Part shown: positions 37,815 through 45,963 of the stretch, piece by piece
Layout of the letters: each line of letters begins with the position of its first letter
Position numbering within the stretch: position 1 is the stretch's first letter
Assembly (NCBI GenBank): GCA_016714605.1
Contig: JADKDL010000004.1
Location: forward strand, 1-64,000
DNA from: Bacteroidales bacterium
Lineage (GTDB): Bacteria; Bacteroidota; Bacteroidia; Bacteroidales; UBA1715
Direction: 5' to 3'
Length of the DNA stretch: 64,000 nucleotides
Program-made: the position numbers and the translations under genes
The notes under the pieces: generated by a model
The model's input: only the letters and a program-made list of their open reading frames with translations
The model's database searches: none
What the model was told of the DNA's origin: nothing

Positions 37815-39774
37815 ATTTGTATTTTAATTTTAAGCGGTATGTACCGGGTTGTAAACTATGGAATGTCAATTCATTTTTACCATTCAAAGTTGTCCATTTT
37901 GAATCAATTCCTTCGAGCATATATGCGTATTTTATAGCTGTTTGGTGATTGAAATTGATTGCTGAGAACGTAAATGAAATCGGGAAATCATTATGATTAA
38001 GTACAATTGTCTCTACTTGGTTTATGTGTTTTTTAATAATTGATGATTTGCCGGGTATTTGAGCTATAGATTTTAATTTAAAAGTTTCTAATATTATTTC
38101 TGGAGCTTTTTGATTGAAATTCAAGCTATCGGGAATAAATGAATAATAACCCTCTTGAGTTCCAATGTACATATACTCATCTGGTGCTTGATAAATGGCA
38201 TCTGCATTGAAAATATCTATCGGAAAGTCCGATTGAGTTAATTTCATAGAAGAAACAGAACCATCGGGCTTACAAACAAAAAGATTGTCATGAACCCCCA
38301 ACCAAATTCGTTTTTTAGAATCCTCCAAAATCATTTTTACATCGTAGGGTGGCGTAATACCTAACTCTAATTCCGTTGCTCTATCTGTTTGTTTGTTAAT
38401 TGCATACGCTTTGTAAGCCGTTGCTGCATATACAGTTCCATTACTCCCTTCGTTTAAAGCCCATACCATCAATTTTTCCGATTTATAAGATGCTGATGTG
38501 TCGAGCAAATATTGGCTCAGCACTCCATCTTTGTATCGGAACAAGCCTCTTGTCGATGCTACCCATATTGTTTCATCAGAGGCTGCAAGTATATCGTTTA
38601 TATACGCAGGTGTTTTAAGAAAAGCGGAATGAGGTGAAGAGTTGTAAGCTCTTATCGAACCATTATTTTTATTGAGCAAAACCAATCCATCGCTATATGT
38701 TCCGCAAAAAAGAGTATCGCCCAAAGTCGCAATTGTTTTTACATTGTTGGCAATGCCGTTGTCTAAAAAATTGTTTGAGTATGATTGTAGCTTCTGCGTT
38801 TTGTCATTCATCGAAAAAACACCGGTATTCCAACTTGCCATCCAAAGTGTGTTTTTTTCGTCTATCAAAATATCAAGCACCGAATTAGTTGAATTGGGAG
38901 AAGAAATATCTATGTGTTTTACTACTTTATTGTTTTCAATAACAGAAACTCCGCCACCATCAGAAGCAATGAAAAGCTTATTGTTCAAATCGGCACAAAA
39001 ACCAGTGCTAATATTGTTTTTGATTTGAATATTTTGAGACGAATAAAATTGCAGATTTTCAGCAGTCAATGAATGTTTTATGAGTCCGCCACTGTGTGTT
39101 CCAAACCATACATTATTATCTCTGTCTTTGAAAATAAGTTTTATTGAGTTTGATTTTATTTCCGGAGTATTGTCGGTATTGAAAAGAACAGATTCTCCGC
39201 TTTGCTTTATAAATATTATCCCTTTTTGCGAGGCGAGCCATTGTGTTCCATTAGCAGCAATAATTTTTGTTTGTACATTTGATTGCGGAATTTGAGTGCT
39301 ATCATGAACAAATATACCTTGCCTTAATACAAAAACACCATTACCGGTGGAAATACAAATTTCATTTTTGTTGTTTGAGAAAATAGCTGATATGTCGAGA
39401 TCATGTGAGTTTGGTGTATTTTCAATTGGGTGCAAAGTGAAAATTTGCGTAGTATTATCAAAAGAAGCTATCATACTACCATAACCTCCAAGCCAGAGTA
39501 TATTGTCATTATCTACAAATAGCGATAAAACATTGTTGAATGGCAGAGAGGTACTATCGTTCGGATAGGTGAAATATTGCTTAAATTCAGTCCCATTGAA
39601 ACGATTCAAGCCTACACGAGTGGCTACCCAAAGATATCCGGTTTTGTCTTGCACTACGTTTTCAACATAATTGTTAGACAAACCATCTTTGGTGGTGTAT
39701 GAAACAAATTTGAAAGATTGAGCTGCAACCTGTATTGAAATGAGAAGATATATGTAAATGAAAAGTTTTTGCAT
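37795..39774 (-). CDS. Hybrid two-component system regulator (HTCS), periplasmic sensor segment (1 of 2)
   Basis: A signal peptide (1-18) leads to 14 or so two-component propeller repeats ('GLSNNYVENVVQDKTGYLWV', 'DNNVWFGTHSGGLI', 'NTLWMASWNTGVF') forming the sensor barrels. It ends in a Y_Y_Y Ig-like domain ('LEGIDSKWTTLNGKNELTFH', 'LQPGTYRLKLKY'). In characterised relatives the ligand, often a di- or oligosaccharide, binds between the propellers. Together with segment 2 it makes a protein of about 1,270 residues, close to the usual length of 1,300-1,400. Confidence 0.92.
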   Translation of the reverse strand: MQKLFIYIYLLISIQVAAQSFKFVSYTTKDGLSNNYVENVVQDKTGYLWVATRVGLNRFNGTEFKQYFTYPNDSTSLPFNNVLSLFVDNDNILWLGGYGSMIASFDNTTQIFTLHPIENTPNSHDLDISAIFSNNKNEICISTGNGVFVLRQGIFVHDSTQIPQSNVQTKIIAANGTQWLASQKGIIFIKQSGESVLFNTDNTPEIKSNSIKLIFKDRDNNVWFGTHSGGLIKHSLTAENLQFYSSQNIQIKNNISTGFCADLNNKLFIASDGGGVSVIENNKVVKHIDISSPNSTNSVLDILIDEKNTLWMASWNTGVFSMNDKTQKLQSYSNNFLDNGIANNVKTIATLGDTLFCGTYSDGLVLLNKNNGSIRAYNSSPHSAFLKTPAYINDILAASDETIWVASTRGLFRYKDGVLSQYLLDTSASYKSEKLMVWALNEGSNGTVYAATAYKAYAINKQTDRATELELGITPPYDVKMILEDSKKRIWLGVHDNLFVCKPDGSVSSMKLTQSDFPIDIFNADAIYQAPDEYMYIGTQEGYYSFIPDSLNFNQKAPEIILETFKLKSIAQIPGKSSIIKKHINQVETIVLNHNDFPISFTFSAINFNHQTAIKYAYMLEGIDSKWTTLNGKNELTFHSLQPGTYRLKLKYKFVWYME

Positions 39775-39939
39775 GTTTTGGTTTTCTTATCTCAAAAAAC
39801 TTAAATTACATAAATAATATAATTATTTCAATTAAATATTTAATTTATTAAAAATAATTTGAATCTTATTTTTGGGTCTATAACGTTTTGAATGGGTAAA
39901 TAATAAAGTATGTTTAAGAAAAGACTATTGATACCTATT

Positions 39940-40057
39940 AGGAGCGTAGCTCTGTAATCTTCGCAGAAAACGATATTGGATATAGAACAGAGGGGCGTTC
40001 GCCCTGAAATAAAGTAAAAATTAATTAGTATATTTCAGATTGCAGAGCTACGCTCCT
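39940..40057. repeat. Inverted repeat pair in gene-free DNA
   Basis: Arms of 21 bases at 39940..39960 and 40037..40057 ('aggagcgtagctctg' and its complement) match with one mismatch. They enclose a small hairpin 'aggggcgttcgccct'. A related 'agagctacgc' word occurs near 1930. It lies in the 780-bp gene-free stretch upstream of the HTCS gene, where no gene was seen. Confidence 0.6.
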
Positions 40058-40350
40058 TAAAAAATTTTCCATATTAACTACTATTAAGATTGCAGGACTC
40101 CGTCCCTCAAATATATTGATAACCTAATATAATAATTACATTTACCCACAGTATTCGTTATAGAACCTTATTTTTAATAAATTGTAATTTTATTTGCTAA
40201 AGGCTAAAAATATAGGAATTTAAGCTAACTACAGTTGTCGTATTGAGAAAAAACAATTAAAAGTATATGATGTAATTATTATTGATGATTTGTTTGTGTT
40301 CGTGCAACTGGTTAATTCATAGCACCATATTTTGGCTTACTCAGCAAGGG

Positions 40351-40531
40351 TGTTAAAAACTTCTTTCCTTCTTACCCCTTCATTCTCAATTATTTTATTT
40401 ATTTTCACTTTTGGAAATTGATAGAAGGGAGGGAGTCAATTTTTCTTTCAAAACAAAGCAATTTCTCAGAAAGAATGTGTTGTTGATAAATTGAATATAT
40501 CACCTATAGCTGATACTGAAATGTTGTAATG
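40351..40531 (+). repeat. Cassette-associated repeat R, copy A
   Basis: This is one of six copies of a dispersed repeat with core 'aaacttctttccttcttacc', 'cattctcaattattttattt' and 'ggaaattgatagaagggagg'. It is a long version (about 180 bp) that also has 'ctcagaaagaatgtgttg'. It lies just before the HigBA pair, in the same orientation as all other copies. Confidence 0.8.
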
Positions 40532-40558
40532 CATTTTAAGAAAAAAGACAGACTGTTT

Positions 40559-40590
40559 ATTGACAATATTGCGAAAATTGCTTATCTTTG
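40559..40590 (+). promoter_or_regulatory. Bacteroidota-type promoter of higBA
   Basis: TTG at 40559..40561 lies 21 nt before TATCTTTG (40583..40590), which fits the -33/-7 consensus TTG / TAnnTTTG. It is placed 24 bp upstream of the preferred HigB start and so excludes the earlier start at 40560. Confidence 0.65.
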
Positions 40591-40613
40591 GCGTTAGTAA
40601 CAAGAAAAGCTGT

Positions 40614-40889
40614 ATGATTATATCGTTTGGTTCAAAAGTAACCGAGAAAATTTGGAAAGGAGAACAAATTAGAAGGTTACCTATTGAAATTCAAAATATT
40701 GGAAGAAGAAAGCTCAGAATGTTGAATAACTCGCAGAATTTAGATGATTTGAGAATACCTCCATCGAATAGACTTGAAAAGTTGAAAGGAAGCGATTTTT
40801 ACAGCATCAGAATTAACGACCAGTGGAGAATTGTTTTTCGCTGGGAAAATAACCAAACCTACGACGTTGAGATTGTTGATTATCACTAA
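40614..40889 (+). CDS. higB: HigB/RelE-type mRNA interferase toxin
   Basis: Start chosen at 40614 (MIISFGSKVTEKIWKGEQ), inside a longer open frame, because a promoter lies just upstream. The 91-residue protein has the HigB pattern: 'LPIEIQNIGRRKLRMLNNS', 'LDDLRIPPSNRLEKLKG' and 'YSIRINDQWRIVFRW'. The family cleaves mRNA on the ribosome. The antitoxin HigA follows after 15 bp, the toxin-first order that is typical of HigBA. Confidence 0.9.
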   Translation: MIISFGSKVTEKIWKGEQIRRLPIEIQNIGRRKLRMLNNSQNLDDLRIPPSNRLEKLKGSDFYSIRINDQWRIVFRWENNQTYDVEIVDYH

Positions 40890-40904
40890 AAAGAGAAAAT
40901 TAAA

Positions 40905-41216
40905 ATGGAAAAACTTGCAAACATACATCCAGGCGAAATATTGATGGAGGAATTTCTGAAACCAATGGGGATTTCTGCATATAGATTATCTAAAGACACA
41001 GAAATTCCACAAACAAGAATATCTCAAATTCTGAAAGGAAACAGAAGAATCACGGCTGACACAGCAATGAGATTGAGTTCTTATTTTGAGAACTCTCCCA
41101 AGTTTTGGCTAGGTTTGCAAGACGATTATGATATTGAGGAAGAGAGGAACGTTAATTCTGAAATATTTAACAAAATTCGAATGATAAGAAAAACGCACCA
41201 CAACACGCTGTCATAA
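40905..41216 (+). CDS. higA: HigA-type antitoxin (HTH, Xre family)
   Basis: The 103-residue protein starts 'IHPGEILMEEFLKPMGISAY', the HigA/VapI N-terminal hallmark, followed by a helix-turn-helix ('YRLSKDTEIPQTRISQILKG') and 'SSYFENSPKFWLGLQDDYDI'. It binds HigB and represses its own promoter. The last residues (RMIRKTHHNTLS) are unlike the usual end, and the downstream DNA is a KilA-N scrap, so the extreme C-terminus may be recombined. Confidence 0.9.
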   Translation: MEKLANIHPGEILMEEFLKPMGISAYRLSKDTEIPQTRISQILKGNRRITADTAMRLSSYFENSPKFWLGLQDDYDIEEERNVNSEIFNKIRMIRKTHHNTLS

Positions 41217-41338
41217 AAAACAGCCGAGTTCGTAGTGATTCTAAGCCTCGTAGTCTGCTTAAAGTCAAGCTTCGTGCGATTGAAAACAGCTCTGCAATCG
41301 GCAGTAATTTTATTCAGCCACCGTTGGCAGCCATTAAA

Positions 41339-41425
41339 ATGAAACGAACCTTGTATAATCCTAATTTTAATTATACCGAATTTGGTACAATTAAAAATGC
41401 TGCCGGACACAACTCAACAAAATAG
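41339..41425 (+). pseudogene. KilA-N domain fragment
   Basis: 28 codons read 'KRTLYNPNFNYTEFGTIKNA', then 'AGHNSTK', the conserved start of KilA-N domain proteins. It holds a near-palindrome of 36 bp (41363..41398). The 3' side ('acacaactcaacaaaatag') is shared with the fragment ending at 54670, so both were cut at the same point. Confidence 0.65.
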
Positions 41426-41456
41426 CCATCTCTCAGATGAAATCCCTACATATAAA

Positions 41457-41640
41457 CAACCCTCTGTTTAAAACTTCTTTCCTTACTAATCCTTCATTCT
41501 CAATTATTTTATTTATTTTCACTTTCGGAAATTGATAGAAGGGAGGGAGTCAATTTTTCTTTCAAAACAAAGCAATTTCTCAGAAAGAATGTGTTGTTGA
41601 TAAATGGAATATATTACCTATAGGTGATGCTGAAATTTTG
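41457..41640 (+). repeat. Cassette-associated repeat R, copy B
   Basis: Long version of the repeat, about 184 bp and over 90% like copy A by eye. It separates the HigBA/KilA-N unit from the restriction-modification unit. Confidence 0.8.
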
Positions 41641-41772
41641 TGTTTAATGCTAAGAACGACAACCCGACCCACAAACAACACATTTAAAAATCCCACAAGC
41701 CAACCTAAATCTAAAAATTTTAAAAGAGTTATTTTTTGCTGACCCACATCTGCAAACTTGAAAGAATTTTGT

Positions 41773-41794
41773 AAGTTTGGACAAATAATGTCCG
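41773..41794 (+). promoter_or_regulatory. C-protein operator overlapping a -7 element
   Basis: TAAGTTTG (41773..41780) fits the Bacteroidota -7 element. It overlaps the inverted repeat 'ggacaaataatgtcc' (41780..41794), whose arms GGACA/TGTCC resemble a controller-protein box. It lies 28 bp before the C gene, as expected for self-regulation. Confidence 0.5.
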
Positions 41795-41821
41795 GAATTA
41801 TATATCAAGACAAAATTAGGT

Positions 41822-42154
41822 ATGACAACGAGAGAATCCTTTGGGGAACACATCAGAAAACGAAGAGAAGAAAAGGCTTACCACTAAGAAAAAGTTGCAG
41901 CAATACTAGATATTGACCCTTCTACATTAGGTAAAATAGAAAGAGGAGAAAGAAGTGCGAACAAGGAAATGATACCTTTTTTATCTGAAATATTAGAAGA
42001 GAATAAGGATAATCTTTGCACAATTCTTATGAGTGATAAAGTCGCCTATGAATTATTAAGTGAGGTGAATTCAAATGAAATTCTAAAAGTGGCTGAAGAG
42101 AAGATTGAATATCTAAGAACTAAACAACTGAAACAAGGAAAATTAGATTTGTAA
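41822..42154 (+). CDS. Xre-family controller protein of a restriction-modification system
   Basis: This 110-residue helix-turn-helix protein is read with two compensating frameshifts: an A lost before 'ggcttaccac' and an A gained soon after. With both corrected it reads 'HIRKRREEKGLPLRKVAAIL', then 'DIDPSTLGKIERGERSANK', a textbook Xre HTH. It ends 1 bp before the methylase ATG. Such C proteins delay nuclease expression until DNA is methylated. The paired shifts within 25 bp are strong evidence for sequencing error, since a protein with both changes would be damaged. Confidence 0.75.
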
Positions 42155-42155
42155 A

Positions 42156-43263
42156 ATGGGAAAAGTACTGAAAGCGATAGATTTATTTTCTGGTTGCGGC
42201 GGATTCTCATATGGATTCCAACAAGCGGGTTTTCATGTGACCTTAGGAGTTGATAATACTGAAATGGCATTAAAAACATTTGAATATAATCCAAAAAAAC
42301 TCGAAAGCTCTTTTACTTGATTTACATCAAGATGAAGCCATAAATCAAATAGTAGAAGAAACGAATAATGATGCCATCGATGTTATTATTGCTGGACCTC
42401 CATGTCAAGGCTTTTCATTAACAGGTAAGAGAAATGAACATGATGAGAGAAATACTCTTTTAATGCAGTATTCAAATTAGCAGAAAGAATTAAACCAAAG
42501 GCATTGATTATTGAAAATGTTTATGGTCTTCTCAAACTTTACGATGGTAAAGCAAAAAAGAAATAATTCGGTTATGTGATGAACTAGGTTATACTTATAA
42601 TCCGCAGCTTTTATTTGCACCAGATTACGGAGTTCCTCAAATTAGAAAAAAGAGTCTTTTTTTGTTGCACTAAGGGAAGAATTTGGAACTTTTGAATTTC
42701 CAACCCAACACATACCGAAGATAATTATATTGGATGTAAAGATGCCATTGGTGATTTACCAAATTTGGAATTTGATTTGGGTAGTGAAAAAAATGGAATA
42801 TGATAAAACTCCATTTAGCAAATACCAACAGAAAATGAGAAATGGAAATAAAGTTATTTTAAATCATGAAGGGACAAAACACACAGAACATGTAATAAAT
42901 GTTATCTCACAAGTACCAGAAGGAGGGAATCATAAAGATTTACCAGTTGGGGTCGGTGATTCACGGAAATTTAATGAAGCTTGGACTCGTTACCATAGCG
43001 AAAGACCTTCTAAAACCATTGATACTGGTCATAGGAATCATTTTCATTATCAATGGAATAGAGTTCCAACAGTTAGAGAAAATGCAAGATTACAATCATT
43101 CCCAGATGATTTTGTTTTTTTAGGTAATAAAACAGAACAGAATAGACAGGTAGATAGAAATTTGGATATTACCCTATCGGTTCGGACTTTCCGTTCCAAT
43201 CTTTTTGTTTGTTCCTCACCTTATGGATTTTCTCTTATATACCTAACGCAAAAAATCTTCTAA
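42156..43263 (+). CDS. DNA (cytosine-5) methyltransferase, multiply frameshifted
   Basis: Reading across frames gives the m5C methylase motifs in order: I 'AIDLFSGCGGFSYGFQQAGF', IV with the catalytic Cys 'IIAGPPCQGFSLTGKR', VI 'LIIENVYGLL', VIII 'PDYGVPQIRKRVFFVA', and late 'TVRENARLQSFPDDF'. At least six shifts, nearly all at runs (A6 near 42290, T4 near 42460, A near 42565 and 42650, C3 near 42704, A6 near 42790), break the gene. After 'NRQV', where GNAVP is expected, about 60 bp look foreign, so the end may truly differ. Because an intact nuclease follows, an active methylase is expected in the cell. Confidence 0.8.
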
Positions 43264-43264
43264 A

Positions 43265-44038
43265 ATGGAAAGAAAAAATTGGACAAGGGAAGAGTTGATT
43301 TTAGCTTTTAATCTTTATTGTAAAATCCCTTTTGGTAAGCTCAATCAGAGAAATCCATTAGTAATTGAACTATCTCAAATAATTGGCAGAACTCCTAGTT
43401 CTGTAGCATTTAAACTTGTAAACTTTGCAAGTTTAGACCCATTTCATCAAAATAGAGGTGTGAAAGGCATGCAAAATGCAGGGAAACTTGATAAAGAAAT
43501 TTACAATGAATTCTCAAATAATTGGAATGATTTAATATTTGAAAGTGAAAGTCTATTGGCAGAAAAATCTGGGAAACCAAATTTAGTTGAAAGTATAAAA
43601 AAAGAATTGGATTTTGATGAAACAAAAAAAGGCATTGAAGTAATTAGTTCAGTAAAAACAAGAGTAAATCAATCTTTTTTCAGAACTGTAGTCACTTCGA
43701 TTTATTGTAATAAATGCGCTGTTTCAAATATTAATTTACCTGAATTACTTATTGCAAGTCATATCATACCTTGGTCACTTAATGAAAAGGAAAGATTAAA
43801 TCCTTCTAATGGCATTTGTCTTTCGCCCCTTTATGACAAAGTATTTGACAAAGGGTTGATGACACTAGATAATGATTTCAAAATAATATTTTCAAAAAAG
43901 CTATTAAAAATTACTGATAAAAAGACGTATCAATCATTTTTTGAAAATTATGAAAACCAACAAATCAATTTACCAGATAAATTTTTCCCTAAAGCGGATT
44001 TTTTAGATTTTCATAGAAAAAATGTTTTCAAAAATTAA
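43265..44038 (+). CDS. HNH-type restriction endonuclease
   Basis: The 257-residue protein is intact. The N-terminal part ('WTREELILAFNLYCKIPFGK') resembles the helical start of HNH_2 restriction enzymes. The nuclease site is 'CNKCAVSNINLPELLIASHI', then 'IPWSLNEKERLNPSNGICL' and 'LYDKVFDKGLMTLD', with the HNH_2 His and Asn in place. The ATG overlaps the methylase's 3' end, so the two are translationally linked. It probably cuts at the site that the methylase protects; the sequence specificity cannot be read. Confidence 0.8.
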   Translation: MERKNWTREELILAFNLYCKIPFGKLNQRNPLVIELSQIIGRTPSSVAFKLVNFASLDPFHQNRGVKGMQNAGKLDKEIYNEFSNNWNDLIFESESLLAEKSGKPNLVESIKKELDFDETKKGIEVISSVKTRVNQSFFRTVVTSIYCNKCAVSNINLPELLIASHIIPWSLNEKERLNPSNGICLSPLYDKVFDKGLMTLDNDFKIIFSKKLLKITDKKTYQSFFENYENQQINLPDKFFPKADFLDFHRKNVFKN

Positions 44039-44145
44039 TTTGCCTCCTCAATGAAAAAAGAATCTTCGAGTTCTTCTTCAGAAAAATGTGCAAAACCATT
44101 TGACCTTAAAAATTCACATGCTAACTTTCTATTTTCAAATTTCAT
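44035..44145 (-). CDS. Small hypothetical ORF
   Basis: A 36-residue acidic peptide (MKFENRKLACEFLRSNGFAH and on) lies tail-to-tail with the HNH gene; the stop codons overlap. The frame stays open upstream to 44228 without a start ('KAIEGISINGKEFLLDEKGE'), so it may be the 3' remnant of a larger gene cut at the palindrome at 44255. Low confidence. Confidence 0.3.
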   Translation of the reverse strand: MKFENRKLACEFLRSNGFAHFSEEELEDSFFIEEAN

Positions 44146-44254
44146 TGTTTCACCCTTTTCATCAAGTAAAAACTCTTTTCCATTTATAGATATTCCTTCT
44201 ATTGCCTTGCTATTTCTATCATAATATTTTTGTTTAGTAATTTAACACAAAGGT

Positions 44255-44316
44255 AAATAATTCATCAGTATTGTGTATTTCATGTCTATGAAATACACAA
44301 TACTGATGAATTATTT
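44255..44316. repeat. Perfect 62-bp palindrome
   Basis: The arms are 29 bases each ('aaataattcatcagtattgt' onward), perfectly complementary around the 4-nt loop 'gtct'. The right arm is coding sequence for the next gene ('NTDELF'), so the left arm is an inverted copy of that gene's sequence. This fits a fold-back rearrangement or an assembly join. Confidence 0.9.
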
Positions 44317-44317
44317 G

Positions 44318-45198
44318 TTTTATCAGGATACCTAGGTCCAAAACCAGTTGCAAGACTGGAAGAATTACCTTTCAATTCTAAAGTGATATATGGTATGTAT
44401 GGTTCTGAGGGTATAAAACCAAGTTTACATGGTTCTTTGTTGAATATTCAAAATACAGTTCAAAATTTAAATATTTTTTACTCAAACCTACCTGTTCATT
44501 CAAAATGTTATGTATGGAGACGTAATGGAGAAATTATTCATGCATTGATTGGTTCTGCAAATTTTTCTGTAAATGGTTTAACAACACCTTTTCGTGAGGT
44601 GCTTGCAGAAACAACATTTGATACTTTTGCACCTTTAAATGAATATATTCGGCACATTTTAAACAATTCGATATCGTGTTTAGAAGTGGGAATGGCAAGA
44701 GTTGTTGAAACTGCTACTGAATCTGAATCATGTTTGGTTACATTACTTAGTAGAGATGGCGAAGTGCAAAATGCAGCAGGTTTGAATTGGGGGCAAAACC
44801 CTAATAATCATACGACTCCGAATGATGCTTACATTGCAATAAGGACATTTCATATTCGTGCCAATTCAAATATTTTTCCTCCAAAACAATTAAATCCTAT
44901 GGAATTAGATGGGCGTGGGAGAATGCAAAGACACAATGATTCTATTGAAATTATTTGGGATGACGGCGTTACAATGGAAGGTTTATTAGAAGGTTCTCAA
45001 CCAATTGATGATATTATTTATCCAAAACAAATTAGTTCTTTTCCTGTTAAAGCTGAACTTGGTGAGTATATTCGGCAAAGATTAGGAGTACCATCAGGGC
45101 AACCTGTTAGGAAACACCATTTACAAGCATATGGTAGATTAGATATAGAAATATCACTATTGAGTGATGGAGTTTATAAATTTGATTTCTCAGTATAA
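44318..45198 (+). CDS. NgoFVII-like PLD-fold restriction endonuclease, 5'-truncated
   Basis: The frame is open from the palindrome on, reading 'VLSGYLGPKPVARLEELPFN' before the first Met at 44383. The phospholipase-D-type nuclease motif is 'HSKCYVWRRNGEIIHALIGS' followed by 'ANFS' (H-x-K ... G-S-x-N). This matches type II enzymes of the NgoFVII family, which pair with m5C methylases. About 30-60 N-terminal residues are missing, cut at the palindrome. It may be a second nuclease of the same system or a remnant. Confidence 0.75.
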
Positions 45199-45467
45199 TG
45201 CCAACCCTTCGCATCCATAAATATTGCCAAGTCGCACAAAAAAGCTATCACACAAACCAAAACTTGTCAAAGAGTATGGCTGCCCAAACGCAATGAAAGA
45301 CTGAGGAAAACAAAGCACTAAAACACAACATCGTATATAAAAAATTTGGCAGTCAGTTAGTTAGTTAAAGAGCGTTTCTGCTCGTATTAAAAGTACTTGT
45401 AACTTGACATGAAAGTGCTTCGAAATCTGTAACTAACCATATTGCCTCCGTTATGTTTATTAAAACA

Positions 45468-45614
45468 CATTCATTTTTTTTTTCACAACTCCTTTACTAC
45501 CCCCAACTCCCCAACAGAGCCATTTTTCTGCATTTTTTCCAGTAAGATTAAAACAACCCTTAGTAAAAACAACCCTCCACATTCCCCCAATCTCCGCTGT
45601 TTATCTACATTCTC
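45468..45614 (+). repeat. Dispersed repeat G, copy 1
   Basis: About 147 bp with 'acaactcctttactaccccc', 'aacaaccctccacattcccc' and 'gtttatctacattc'. A second copy lies at 58955..59098. Each copy precedes a helicase locus (intact here, deleted there). No gene was seen in 45199..45900. Confidence 0.75.
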
Positions 45615-45907
45615 AAACTCGCTCTTGTATTTAGTTTTCTTGCTCCTGCAAATAGTAAACTTGCTCCTGCTCCTTAATCTTTTGACCCATAATGCCGCAC
45701 TTTTGCTTTATTAACTATGAATATTTGTAATGTTCAAATTAGGTTAGAAACTCATCTAAATACAGCCCTAGATGTTCGACCATTATAGAAAATACATTTA
45801 AACACTTAATTCGCAATAGAAATAAATCGCAACGATAATTTTTACCACCTAACCCCACTCATTTCACCATTCTTAACTGAATTGTAATTTTGTTTTACCT
45901 CAAAGTA

Positions 45908-45937
45908 TTGTCAATGACATTCAATAACGTACCTTTG
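45908..45937 (+). promoter_or_regulatory. Promoter of the DEAD-box helicase
   Basis: TTG (45908) - 19 nt - TACCTTTG (45930..45937) is a near-perfect Bacteroidota sigma-A promoter 26 bp before the GTG start. The duplicated locus at 59.5 kb has GACCTTTG, so the -7 element is damaged there. Confidence 0.75.
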
Positions 45938-45963
45938 TGGTTCAATTTTAAAATATCTTTATA

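Noticed and set aside
40560..40613. Earlier start for the HigB gene at 40560
   Set aside because: A TTG-N21-TATCTTTG promoter lies at 40559..40590, inside that extension, and the family begins near the Met at 40614.
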